Shown here: in pieces, positions 50,799 through 63,504 of the stretch
How the letters are laid out: every line of letters begins with the position of its first letter
Numbering within the stretch: the first letter of the stretch is position 1
From: Zeugodacus cucurbitae
Lineage: Eukaryota; Arthropoda; Insecta; Diptera; Tephritidae
Reading direction: 5' to 3'
NCBI RefSeq assembly: GCF_028554725.1
Contig: NC_071667.1
Coordinates: forward strand, 69,631,501-69,695,500
DNA length: 64,000 nt
The notes under the pieces: model-generated
Database searches by the model: none
What the model saw: only the letters and a program-made list of their open reading frames with translations
Told to the model about the DNA's origin: nothing
Program-made: the position numbers and the translations under genes

Positions 50799-51580
50799 TA
50801 TTCATATGCATACATAAATAATTTATAAATTTAATGTATTTTTAGAGAGTTGGCAACTATTTTACCCATTTCGATAACTTAAGCATAAAATTTTAGGGAA
50901 ATTAAATTAGGAAATTAGCTACATTGGTGCAATAGAAATGAAATTCTGCTAATTAACTAATTTTAATTGGCGAAACACAAGGTGTTGCCTACATTTAGGA
51001 TCGCGGTAACTAAATACAGTCGTTTAAAAAACCTTTAAATTAGATATCCTTAAACCACCGCTATCAAGTTTCCAACAAAATCTTTAAGAAATCCAACAAC
51101 AAAGCAGCGTACATTTTAAATGTAATAAAGAACCCACGGCGCAACACAAGGAGATGCATGTACATGATGTATAATTAATCAAACCCGCTGTCACAAGTTT
51201 ATCAGCTTGTATTATATTGAATTTCAGTCAACTGCTTATACACTACACCACAGCACAAACAAACGAGAAAACAACGCGACCCTAATTCTCAACAGCGCCA
51301 CGGCACATCTTCGTCATTTACCGCTCTGGGTCAATTTACATAAATTTTTACTTAGTGATTTTGTCGATTTCTTGTCGTTTACCATTTACTACACTCAACA
51401 TACACACCATATAATTTTGGGTACATGGAATTCACCCATGGACCCACACACAAAACCAAAATTACCCAAACATGCCGTGCTTGCATTGTTGTTGCGCTCA
51501 ACTTATATAATAAATATTTAATGTGTTTAGCCCTGCACGATTTCGCATCTCAAAGGACATTTTCTAAGCGCTGGTTAAGC

Positions 51581-51625
51581 GGTGCGGTGCGGTGCGGTGC
51601 GGTGCGGTGCGGTGCGGTGCGGTGC
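51581..51625 (+). repeat. (GGTGC)9 pentanucleotide microsatellite
   Basis: Nine perfect head-to-tail copies, a GC-rich block in AT-rich surroundings. The run is free of interruptions, so it is probably length-variable. Confidence 0.97.
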
Positions 51626-53132
51626 GGCATTCTGCTTGGCCAAAAACATGTGTGCCATTTGTGGCGAGCTGGGCTGTGTGAGTTGACCAAAACGGTACAC
51701 CGGCTGGTTGGTGCCTAGAGCGGAAGGACGGCTTGCGGTTGGCGCCCGGTATTGTTGTTATGTCAATAGCAATTTCACTTTCTTGTGGTTTTCAATAAAC
51801 TTCTAGTTCAAATCGAGTGCAGCAGGCAGTAAAGTTTATTTGCCGCAACTACTTGAATATACATACCTCTGCATATGCGTGTGTGTTTGCTCTTGTTTTT
51901 TCAACTGCAGTGTAGTGTGTGGTGAGTGTTGGTGGGCAAGCCAATTCAAAAATGATCCCAAAATATTTGTGGTTTCCTTTTTGTTTGTAATGTTTACTTG
52001 AAAATTGCTTTTGCTTCTCATCTTTCTGTGTTTTTGTGCCCACAGCAAGTAATTCGAGCTGATTTCTGGGGTAACGGTTTACGTGATATTAAAGTTTGAT
52101 TTCTAGTTTTCTTAAAATAATTTGCATCTATATATTCTTCGAATATGTATTTGAGTGTGTGTGTGTGCAAGGATATGAAAATATCTATCATTTGAACAAA
52201 AAATGTAGCATACAGTTGGTCGCTTTGTTTTCATGCAGCTTAAAAAGTAGTGTCTTCTAAAAAAAACGTAGCATATAGTAAGGCGCAAAAACAGAAGTTC
52301 ACATTTTCCACATTTACGATCAAGAAGTTTCGATGAGTTGAGAGGGTTTAGGTTTTTAAAGGTAGATTAAGAGGATTAAAACCACGTGTCTATGGAGTAA
52401 GTCGAAAAAGTTGTTTCGGAAGTATATTTGCTTGAGTCTCTTGATGAGTTAAGTGAGGACTTCGGAGTTGGAAAAAAGTTATTAAAAAAAAGTATTAGTT
52501 AAGCACTCTCTTATCAATGCTTGAATCGAAAAAAATTTGAAGTTTTTTTCCCGAAAAAATAATATAGCAAGGACTAGAAAGATAGTGAGAGCTGTTAGTA
52601 CCTCATATGAACTCATTCAATATCTTTATGGTTTCTGTCAGATTCGCATTAACGACTTTTCCCGCGGTCATTTGTCTTTCTCGTTAAAAGTGATTTCCTA
52701 AAATTCATTTTAAGGCACTCAATTCTCCCTTTCGGCGGACAAGTATTCGGTTGATTTCATAGAATTTTTTTGTCGATCAAAACTGAATCCCATTGTCCAT
52801 AGGCAATGGAGAAAAAAAAATAATTTCTCCTCGCATACCTTGTCCAGCCTAGCCAGTTCTTCTCTTCTCCTTCTGGGAACATTTCAATTATTGGCAATTT
52901 CACTTCGACAATAAATATTTGCTTTCGACTAACACATAAACAAAAGCGCTTAACGCGCATACAACACTTAATCACTCAACATGCTGCCGCATAGATTTAA
53001 TGGCTTTCTGTGATTTGACTTATGTAATTAAATATCCGCACGATTGGCACTTAACAGCATAGACCACTCGAAAGCTGAACGATTTCGATTATGATTTGTA
53101 ATTCAAATGAAGACTTATTTGCACAAGTCAAA

Positions 53133-53176
53133 TGGCAAGTGGCAAGTAGCAAGTGACATGTGGCAAGTGGCAACTG
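53133..53176 (+). repeat. GGCAAGT-type heptamer repeat
   Basis: Imperfect copies of TGGCAAG/TAGCAAG/TGACATG are arranged in tandem over six units. Confidence 0.8.
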
Positions 53177-55489
53177 CAGCCAACACATTTTTCCAAACAG
53201 CGCGTACATTAGCAACCACCAGCAATTCATGAACGACATAACTCTATGTGTTGGCTGTGAGTGTGTCTATGTGTATGTCTGTGTGTTGGAAGCTGATAAA
53301 CGAAAATCAATAGGAAAACAAATAAGCCAAAAAGCGACTTACTTATTAATAATTCAAAAGGGAAATCCACTTCATTGTGGGAACGCAGGGTAATACATAC
53401 AAAAACACATACATATATAGTAGCATTCATATATACAACGGTACTTGCATAATTCATGCTGCGGAGATACGTGACAGATATACATATATATTAGTATATT
53501 CAGCATATGCATATGGTAAATGTGAGCGCTAAAGGAAAAGCTGCAAATATCCCATAAGCATAGAAAATGCTTTGCTGAGCAATAAATTTCCAATCAAACT
53601 ATTTAATAATAACCGAGAAGCATTTCAGCTATGCCACCGCGCTATGGTGTGGTCACCAAGTTGTGGTCGCATTTAATAACTTTGGCTTGCATAAACAATA
53701 GCACAACACATGAATATATACTTCTAAGTATACATATATACACACATCCATATATATGTGTTTAAAAGGCGATAATGTGTTCGGAGAATGTTTGCTAGTG
53801 GCAATGTTGTGTAATGTTGACAAATGAATGCGAGCGAAGAAAGCCAATAAGCAGAGTAATTAGAATTGGAAAATACGAATGGGAGCGCAAGTGAAGCATA
53901 AAAGTTGGATTAAGCGAGCGGAGAGCGGAGAGCGGAGCTCAGCTCATTCGTATTCGTTGGTAAATACCACTGGCTTTAAGCGGATTTTTCTTTGGATTTG
54001 TATTTAATCATCGTTAAGCTTGAGCGGAGCACTGGTTGGAGAGTATTAGGAAAGAGTGGGGACTATTAACTAAGATATACTAGAGCAGTTCTTTGGAATT
54101 GAGATTATATTAAGAATATAGGAATTGTGTAGAGAATAAAGAAAGTATTCCGTTGGGTATTAATTAATTATGAAACTATATACTTGGAATCTTAGGTAGC
54201 AAAGATCATGCAAAGTGGATTTATGGAGCAAAAAACTTATAAATCGATTTACTATTTCTAATTTTAGATTTCGTGAAACTTATCTAAAAGATCAGTATGA
54301 CTAGATTAGTTGGATTCCTTACAAAGATTTGCCATAACGAAATATACCCCCCTATTGCCAGTGTCGACAGGCAGTAGAATAGACTCCAGTCGATTGAATC
54401 GATTATATTTTATTTTGCTATTATGTAACTTGATCGACAAAATTCAAAAATTTCTAACGATTGAAAAAATGTTGTCAACAAATGAGCGATTTAAAAGCAT
54501 TCAGATGCGATAGAGAAAAGTATTAGAGGTAGTCGAAAATCGCTCAGTAGTCGATTATCTAATGCCACTCGACACTCGCAATAGGGATGATAAATTTTGT
54601 ACTGTCTGAAGAACTCAAAATTATTGAGAAAATGTTTGTTTTATAAATGACTACATTTGAGAAAAAATAGTATTTTATAGTAATAGAAAATCATTTTTAT
54701 ATGTGAGATTAAACTTTCTTCAATACAAATTCATAAAACAATCCTTCTAAGCCTAAGAAATATTAAAAATCCTTATTAAAATTCAATACAAAAAGTAAAA
54801 AAAAATATTTCCATCCTTTCATTACGCAATTTAAACAACATGCATGTAAATAGCGATCCACTTAAGCGTTTGCAATTCAAATTGAGCGCATAATTCTTGA
54901 CATTTTAACATTGCCAACAAAATTGCATGATATGCAAGCACATTCTCAACAGCAAAAAAATGCCACTTGTCATTCTGGAATTTACATAAAATAGGCGTGT
55001 TTTATTGCCATTAAATTTAATTTCATAAAAGCGCAACAACAACAACCACAAAAAAAAAACAATTTTGTGCTCACGACAACACATGCAGGTGTTGCCAACT
55101 CAACTTTAAATTTGTATGCAGTGGTAGCTGCTTGTGTGCAATGCTGGCAAGGCAAATTCTGGCAAAGTTGAAAATCACTTTAACGTATTCCATACACACG
55201 CGCATAGCCCGCATACTCGTATGCAAATAGTAAACACCGAGTATCCGAATTCAAATTGAGTAATTTGCATATGCGACATGTTAGCTAAAGTTCACTGAAT
55301 ACTTCAAGTTTTTCAATCAATTGGATAGTTGGTATGGTGAGCCAAAAGATCTATCTAAGATAAAATCTTCGTATGCAAAATAAATTTTTTTTTTTCAAGG
55401 AGAATTATTTTTAAAGAGTTTTTCAATAAGAGCAATACAAGGTTTTTAAAGAAAACAAAAACGGTATGGGATACTAAAGAAATTTTATA

Positions 55490-56191
55490 TTCCTGTGAAA
55501 ATATATATATTTTTTTGCATCGCCACTGCAGGCACGCTTGCAGAAGTCCAGGCGCTAGAACCAATTTTCCACAGGTTTCAAGTATAATTCGCCAGATACT
55601 GCTGCACTTTCACGTTCGATATTCGTACGAAGTTCATTAATCGTCGCTGGCTTGTTGGTATAGACCATAGACTTGATATAGCCACACAGAAAATAGTCTA
55701 ATGGCGTCAAATCGCACGACCGAGGGGGTCAATTGACTAGGCCATTACGTGAGATTCGATTGTGACATTCGCTATGTGGCTTGTGGCGCCGTTCTGTTAA
55801 AACCACATAGTGTCCAAGTCCGTATCTTTCAATTCGTGCCAAAAAGTTCGGTTATCATTGAGCGGTATTGATTCCCATTCACAGTAACGTGCCGGTATTG
55901 ATCATAATAAACCGCACCAAACTGTAATTTGTTCGGGATGCAATGATGACTCATGGAGTACTTGTGGATTGATGCCTTACCAATAACGCATATTTTGCTA
56001 ATTGACGAAGTCATTCAGCCAGAAATGAGCCCACCATTAATTGGACGTAGAGCTATTAAAGGTGAGGCCACTGATTCCGAATTTCGATAGTAAATTTTAA
56101 TAATTTCGACTCGTTGATGGATCGTATATCTTTCCATGATGAAATGACAAACCTTACTGAAGAGCCTACCGGTCTACTTTTGAATCTACCC
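55490..56191 (-). pseudogene. Dead mariner transposase relic, related to the DD41D element
   Basis: On the minus strand, an N-terminal piece begins MERYTIHQRVEIIKIYYRNS near 56,138. It is followed after a gap by fragments matching the 39-kb transposase: NKLQFGAVYYDQ and HVTVNGNQYRSMITE, then CDLTPLDYFLCGYIKS and NKPATINELRTNIERESAAV. Near the C terminus, VENWF is followed by a stop and then RLDFCKRA. The second catalytic aspartate is replaced (WF-stop-QNGAT), and frameshifts separate the blocks. It ends at GGGTAGATTC... with a TA at 56192-56193. The region between the N-terminal piece and the catalytic domain is deleted here too. The left terminal repeat was not found. Confidence 0.82.
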
Positions 56192-56194
56192 TAT

Positions 56195-58635
56195 TGAAAA
56201 CCCCTTTACATAGTTTGTTTCTGAAAGTGTTATCATGAATCTCTGCCAAGCTCGATAAACTCTACTTGATACTAATCTTAGGTGGATTTCGTATGCATTT
56301 TTATGAAATTATTATTTCTTGATTTATCGAGATTTATAATGAAAAACATACGATTATTTGATGAAACAACCATCCTTCGAGTATAGCAGATGAAGTATTC
56401 GTAAAGAATCTGTAATCTGTAATCGAAGAGGTCCCATCGTTTTTAATGAGTCGAAATCATATTTATCGGCATAATGTGTAGTTTTTGGTTCACTGGGTTA
56501 TCAAAAGTTCATACAGAATCTACATCACCTAAGTCCCCAGTAAATATACCGACTCCTACAAACCCACTAGACGTTTAGATGGCGCGTTTGATGTCAGTGA
56601 GTGAGTGCGTCTCTGTATGTGTGTGTGGGTGTCTGTGAGCGCCTTTGCGCGGCTGTCATGTCAAATCTTAATTAAATGCAAAACACAGCTGATATCGACA
56701 AGAAGCGACATAATATGACAGCTACACCACCACCGCAACAACAACAACAACAAAATAAGCTAAACACGACAACAACAAGCAACACAATGGTAAAATACAA
56801 ATGAAAAATGTATTCCAAAGCAACTAACAACAACAACAAAAACAATCACGCTAACAATGCTGTGACAACCAATAGGGAGGGCAGAGAGAGTGCAAGGAGC
56901 AGTAGGCAACACTCACGGCGGCGCCGGAAGTTGAGGCTTTACAATACAATAGTATTTTGTTGCTACGTGTTTGCTGTTGTTGTTGTTGTTGCTGCTGCGT
57001 ACACAATTGCGTTGATATCACTTTGGCATTCAACTGATGATGATGAGTATTTATTATGACAAGCAATCAAGCGGGCGGCAACAGTTGCTGAAATATTCTG
57101 CAAATGCGACAGCTGAGGAGCAGCAGCGGTGGTGGCGGCGCGTTCGCTACATACTTGCCGCTCAATGCGCCATTTGTCAACGCCGAAGCGCGTACTTCCT
57201 GTCGACTTTGTGGGTGAAAACTTTTGTTTATTTGTTATGAAACCTTACTTGGCTTGGTTGCCTGACTGATTGGCGGATTGTTTGGCTTGTTGACGACTGA
57301 TGGCGCAGCGTTGTCTTCCCCGTTCGCTGGCTTGTTGTCTCTGTCTCTTTGGCGCGCGGGTGGTGACCCTTAACGCCAGCGCGTTTAGCACGAGGCGAGC
57401 GCCGTCGCGTCACGCAAGTCCGTTGTCAGTGTAAACAAACTTGTCAGAATTTCACTTTGCCAATGACAGCCATCATAACAAGTGCAGAAACAACAACAAC
57501 AGCAACAAATGCATGCAGGAGTATGACTTCGCATGACTTTTATTACACTTTCCTACAGCTGCTAAGGGAAGAGAGCTACTAGCTCGACGTAAATTTATGA
57601 GTTGCATTGTCTTTTTCGGCGGTTGTTTGTTGTTGTACGCCATTTGTTGTACTGAATTTATGCGACCACAGCTCAACAAGCAACAACTACAATTCAAATT
57701 TCGTTGTTACATAAATTAAGTCACAGCTGCGCGCAAAAAAACCACAGCAACACAGCGCTGCGTCAACACAAGCGCGTCTCACTGTCAATACGCAACATTT
57801 TGATTGCCAACACACACACATATACACACTCAGCTGACATTCCTCTTCAATTTATATTTGTCTGTGTGTGTTCGACCCGCATTTTGTTTGCGCTCATGCA
57901 AATTTTCTAAGCGACAGTGCGCTTGATTAGTACGCGTACGCCGTATCCTTTCGCTTGATATCCATCTAAGTTCCTCCATGCATGTCTTTATGTGTGTGTG
58001 TGTATGTGTAGATGTGTTTATTTACGCTCGTTTTCTTGCAATTATTTGTGTATGATTTCAAGGCAACAAAATTCTGTCGAAGTAATTTATATTGCTGAAA
58101 TTTGTTGGCTCTTGAAAAATATTTACATATGGAAATTGTGTTGGAGCTTTCTGAGTTGAGGTTGTGTGGTTGGATGAATTTGTAAGATAAAGTTTTGAGA
58201 TTCATAATTGTAGGTAGCGTAGACTCAATTTCATTAAATTGGAGTTAAGTAATTGAAGCTTAATGTTGAGCACTCCTTCCTAGACAGTTTTAATGACAGC
58301 TTAAAGATATAAGTAATCAATCTCGGAACTTAAATTCGTTATTTAATGAATTTGTTGGAGATTAAGCTTAAGCGAGTAGTCACAAATTGAGTTAAATGAG
58401 TTTTAAATTTGTTACAATATTTGCCTCGAAGCTTAAGTGTCACCATCAGCTTAACATATTCAAATAATTTGATTGTCATTAAAAATTTCCTGTGAATTTT
58501 CTAATATATAGAGGAATTTTCTGGTAATTCTACTTGTAAATAAATTATTTTAACTACAAAGTTTTCCTCTCTTTCACTCTTCCGCTCTTCTGAGAATATT
58601 AAAATTCATTTATTAAATACCTAAAAGCTTTAAAG
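56195..58635. other. Non-coding stretch with a GC-richer, leader-like island
   Basis: 56.6-57.9 kb is relatively GC-rich, with CAACAA runs (about 56,735-56,780 and 56,820-56,845), a GTTGTTGCTGCTGC run near 56,975 and many CG dinucleotides at 57,060-57,420. This resembles a promoter and 5' untranslated region. Several short frames exist on both strands but none has a clear start exon with a donor. Confidence 0.4.
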
Positions 58636-58682
58636 CTACTCGTTAACACAGCTTGAAACCAAACTCCGTGCCTCCACCACAG

Positions 58683-58813
58683 GCACTGTCGGCGACAAAT
58701 ACCAATTAATGGAATGCTTTGATTGGTTCGATGAGCTCGAAAATACTAAATATAGTACAGTTAAACGATTTCATCCGGCTCACTTAACTGGAAATGAACA
58801 ACAAAAAAGCTGA
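58683..58813 (+). CDS. Candidate terminal coding exon of an unidentified gene
   Basis: An acceptor (GCCTCCACCACAG) ends at 58682. Two bases complete a codon, then 42 codons run to TGA at 58811-58813. The composition is protein-like, rich in acidic and aromatic residues (DKYQLMECFDWFDELENTK) and followed by a basic, polar tail (VKRFHPAHLTGNEQQKS). AATAAA begins directly after the stop, and GTGGTGTGGAGGG lies a few bases beyond, as expected for cleavage signals. The 3' untranslated region would be unusually short. The frame is open about 16 codons upstream of the acceptor as well, so the exact start is open. No family is recognised. Confidence 0.28.
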
Positions 58814-58819
58814 AATAAA
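58814..58819 (+). terminator. Poly(A) signal AATAAA
   Basis: The hexamer abuts the candidate stop codon and is followed by a GT-rich stretch. Confidence 0.3.
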
Positions 58820-58824
58820 CACTG

Positions 58825-61800
58825 TGGTGTGGAGGGTATGAGAGTAGCCAATCGATTGTTGTGTAATCGCCATGGTAGCGTTATATAATTAGTTGTGACA
58901 TTGCGACGAGCCAGAGACAAAGGCAATTTTTATTTAGAACATGAAAAAAAAAATCAATAAATGCACAGGAGCAATGCTGAAGGTTCCCAATGCGAGGTTG
59001 TTAGCAAAGCAGAGTTGTTTATTTTCGGATTAATTGACTGCGGCTATTTTTGCTGTACTGCTGGTGTGAGGGGGTGCGCAGAACAAGTCATTGACGATTT
59101 GTGGTTACATTTTTTTTTTTTTTTGGAAAGTAGACAGTTATTTGAGATATTTTTAGTTTTGGTGTTGCGTGTGTCCATTTTAATGAACTTGAAGATTGGG
59201 CGTTGTGTGTGAACTAGTTGAGTGCACACCGCTTGCTTTGAATAAATAAATGCATACATATTTAAACAAATTAAAGTGTTGTCAATAATAAATGGTGGTT
59301 TTTACCAATGAAAAATAAATGAAATGGCCTTTACAAGGACTTTCCGGTCATATTAGTATATTTTTGGTTGCAAAGTTCTATATTGCTAAGCAAAAGTGAA
59401 AGCACCTAATAAGTGTATGAAATTCCAATGATAAATAATTTAAAAATATTAGTAACTTTTCAAAACTTTAAGTATGGTAAGGAAAATAAAAATATTTATT
59501 TTTTGTTTTATTTTGACAATTCTATAATATTGAAATACTTGCTCCACTCTAACCTAAAATTCTTCTTTTTCTTATTTTTGGCAACAGCGACTCAATGTCC
59601 TTTATAAATTGCTTTAATTAAAGAGCAATACCAAAAGCAAACTTCCGCGAGACAGAGTGTAAATAAATTCAGACAACCCTCTTGCAGGGCTCTAGACTAT
59701 TTTATCAACAAATATTTACTTGGCTATATAAATGAGTATGAGCGTGAGATTACAATGACTTCCTTTCGTCTATTTATTCAAAGTCAATAATTGACACCCA
59801 ATACGAGACTTTCAACAATTTTTAGATGGTTTCAAATATCTTGTAGAAAGATTAATGTAACCGACAAGTATCGTTTTAACTGAAAAATAGACTAAAAATT
59901 TTAAGGATTTAGTTTTTAATAATTTTAAAACAAATTACAAATTTGAGACTGATATTGCTCAATTAGAGATGAGACAAACTCACTAGAATACCAAAAAGTC
60001 ACTAAATAGATTTCACCACAGATTAGTCTCTATTACAGACTTGAAACAGCATTTAAAATATTTCGTCTAGCCGCCTTCCCTCCAACTATCAACCTATCAA
60101 AATTTACTTAAAACTTTCGAAAGATGTACCTGATATGAAAAAATTTGGTCATTTATCACAAAAATATTCTGTAGCAAACAAATCGATTGCCAAATTTGAG
60201 GAATCTTCCGTAAAAATTTTGGTTTTTAATAAATAATATATTATACAAACAATACTTGGTCTTACTAAAATACTAAAATAAAGTTCAATTGACCATCCTT
60301 AACAAAAAAGATCAAATAATTCTAAGAAATTCTAAAATCACTGGCAATATATGGCACGACAATCTAATATTAGAAAATAAACATCAACTCTACTTTAAAA
60401 CAATGATAAATGATGTAACAAATGTAGATAAAAGTGTCTGCTAAACGAATGGAAAGTGCTGGCTAACCATTTGATTTGGGTCATTCGTGTCTAAAAATGT
60501 GACACTTGTTAAGATCTTGATGGCTGATTGCTCAATATGCCCTGCACGCTTACTGACATTTCGTTAGAAAATATATATTTATTTGTGGAAATCAACCTTT
60601 ACTTGATAGACAACTAGCCAGAGAGAGAAAGTGTGAGAAATTAAATTTGGTATTGCAATTAACAGTTACACTGAAAAGTGTAGACCAAAAGATGTGAGAG
60701 ATGTGAAACATATATGATTACTGTTATTTGCATGAAAAATTTTTGACAAAGGGAATTGTCACTGAAAAGTTTGAAAAGGTGAAAAAGTTGAAGTTTTTTT
60801 GAGGAGGAGTTAGAAAGTAACTTAAACTGAAATCAAAAATTGCTATTGATGAACTTTAGTCAACAAATTTTTCATTGTCGGTTTCTTATCAGTTCTCAAA
60901 AGAAAATAGGGCTAGCACAGTTAAGAAAAGAAATGTGTTTAACATTCATGTTCTATATATTTGTAAAAAAAATTTACTTCTCGAATGTTTTAGGTTTCAG
61001 TTGAACTATAGCTACGACATCAGGAACATCATTAAATAAAGTTCTTTGAATGAAAATAGTTATACAAATACAGTGGTGAAATGGAAGAATATTATCAAAA
61101 ATATGAAGAAAAATTTTTCTCCAAAATTATTTCCTAAAAATTAAAGGCTGTTTGGTTCAAAAAGTATTTCGAATGATCTCTCGGGTATGAAGGACATTTT
61201 TGCCAGATCCATTCGGTATCACAGAGAAGAGTGCTAACTATACACAAGCAAAAGCTGTCTCTAACCAACTTTCTTGTTAAATTAGTCACTCCTTCCTTTG
61301 TTTCCGATGGATATGTTAGAATTTGCAAAAAAAAAAAACACTTTTCTGGAGAGAGACTACAAAAAAAAAAATGTATACAAGACCAATATGGTTATTTTAC
61401 TTTTTGGCTTAAAAGTAAGGTTACTCTAATATAATACATGAATACCAAAAATTCAACATTTTCCCGACAAACCGCAGCTTCTCCAACTATGACCCAGAGG
61501 TGCGCACCAAACTTGTCCCAAATGAAAATGGAGTGTTACAATGCTGGTATATTTATAAAAGAACACATGTATCTTCTTCTTTTGGTCGCCTGAGGTGAGC
61601 TGTTGTGAAGAAGTGTCGAAACTTAAGTATAAATATAACAAAAAGATAAGTGAAGAAACGCGATTTCAAAGAAATTCCGTCGAACAAAAAAGACACAGGA
61701 AATAAGAAAAAGCGCAAAAAAGTCAACGGACAGTTGAACAACTCAATGAAAGTCAATGTAGTATTGATGACGTTGTGTTTTTGTACAAAATACAATAACA

Positions 61801-63148
61801 TTTGTATATAAGCATGTCTGTATGTCTGTTATTTGTGCATAGCGTTAACATTCTTAACATGGTCATTGCTTATGTTTTTGTTGTTGGAGAGCACTACTCA
61901 ACTGCCACTTCAGCTGCTCACATGCGCCCCAGAAATGCACATGTGGGCATACAATGGACACGGTGTTTGTCATGTAGACACTCCAAGGCAGCAGCAAACA
62001 AACTTGTGAACGCTGGCTTGTATCTTCATATATATGTGTATGTCTACGCTCATGTGCTTGTACAAATTCCTATGTACGTATGCAGGTAGTTATGAGAGCT
62101 TGCTTGCTTGCTTTTCTTTATGCACAAGTTGTTTTGGGTTCTCTGCTCTATTTGCTTTGTGTATTTTACTTGAGGTTGTTGTTTTTGCACTTGTAAATTC
62201 ACTTCTGTTGGCCATTGGCAGTGTTTGTATGTCTATTGTTATTATTGTTGTGGCATGTATGTCCGCAGGATAACAATATCCGTTCATAAGTGTACACAAT
62301 GTACATAAGCAAATATGGCATCTATGCAAACACACACACATACATATCTATGTACAATAATATTTGCATGCTGCTGTGAATGTGAAGATGTATGTGTGCC
62401 TTTGCAATATGCCTTTGTATGTGTAGTTATTGTGCTCTTGTCATGTCCATCGTCATGTTCAGCGCCTGCTGCTGCTACTCTCGCTGCTGCGCTGCATCAT
62501 GAATTTTGCTATCAATGTGCTTTTGTTCTCTCCCCCTTGTTGCTCTTGGCATCCTCTATTCACATATTGTTGTTATTATTGTAATTGACGAATGCATGTC
62601 CTGGCGCTGTCACTACATTTCGTGTTATTATGTTGAGATAAAGCAACACCACCAACAGCAGCAACAAATTAACAAATACACGCCACAATGACAACAAATA
62701 ACTAACTGATGGCCACAGCAATTGCAATAACTAGAGCGAACATTTTTCAACCAACATAATTTTTTCATCTTAAAGTTGATACATTTTATTCCGATATAGA
62801 CAAGACTGAACATTTCTTGGTTGAGGTTCATACTTTTTTGATCTTAATAGAGTTTTAATTTTCAATCAAAAAATGTGCATGAAATAAGTTCATAGTACCA
62901 AAAAAAAATTCTGTAGTACAGAGTACCACATGTCGTATGAGTAACATTGATTGGATGGCTGTTTAACATATTAGTCCGTTAGTGCATATATTGGTTGGAA
63001 TGTAAATATTTGACTGCCTATTTTAGAGTGAATACATTATTTCTTGTCCTTCATTTTTAAGGCCTTTGTTCTCTCATCAATAGAACTTGTATCCAACCTA
63101 AGCTGCTCTAGGTTGGAAAAATAACCATTTATTAAACTATATTTTACT
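58825..63148. other. Non-coding stretch
   Basis: It is AT-rich between 59.2 and 61.8 kb. TG-rich and CA-rich tracts lie at 61.8-62.4 kb, and CAA/CAG triplets near 62,643-62,668. No gene recognised. Confidence 0.6.
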
Positions 63149-63151
63149 TAA

Positions 63152-63501
63152 AAGCCTTTTCGCACAGGAGCTAATTGATCAATTAATCGGCTTCTGCTCG
63201 ATTAAAACGCTATTTGAGATCGATTTACGATAATTTTTAATTGAATTTTAATCGAGATGAAAATGATTATATAGTATATACGTTTTTTTTACGAGTTGTT
63301 GTTCACGTTACACGACGGTAGAATTTGCTACTGGAAGTAAATAACAAGCAATCAGCTGATGAAACTAAACAACTTCTTAAGAAAAACAAAAACAAAAATG
63401 TGATGAGCTGATCTATTACCGAGTAGCAGTCTGAAGGGCAAAAACGGGGCTCTCAATCAAACTTTTAATTGATCAATTAATTTGGCTGTGTGAAAAGGCT
63501 A
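63152..63501 (+). mobile_element. PIF/Harbinger-like MITE, copy A
   Basis: The left end is AAGCCTTTTCGCACAG. The right end, on the opposite strand, is TAGCCTTTTCACACAG. The inverted repeats continue inward through TAATTGATCAATTAA for about 40 bases. TAA stands outside at 63149-63151 and 63502-63504. The 350-bp body has no coding frame and aligns in reverse with copy B at 49,907-50,287. A 3-bp TAA duplication places it with PIF/Harbinger. Confidence 0.78.
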
Positions 63502-63504
63502 TAA

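Larger units (their letters stand above)
50805..55485. other. Non-coding stretch with simple repeats
   Basis: It holds the GGTGC tandem run (51,581-51,625), a GGCAAGT heptamer run (53,133-53,176), a GAGAGCG repeat (about 53,918-53,937) and TG runs near 52,154. No gene recognised. Confidence 0.55.
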
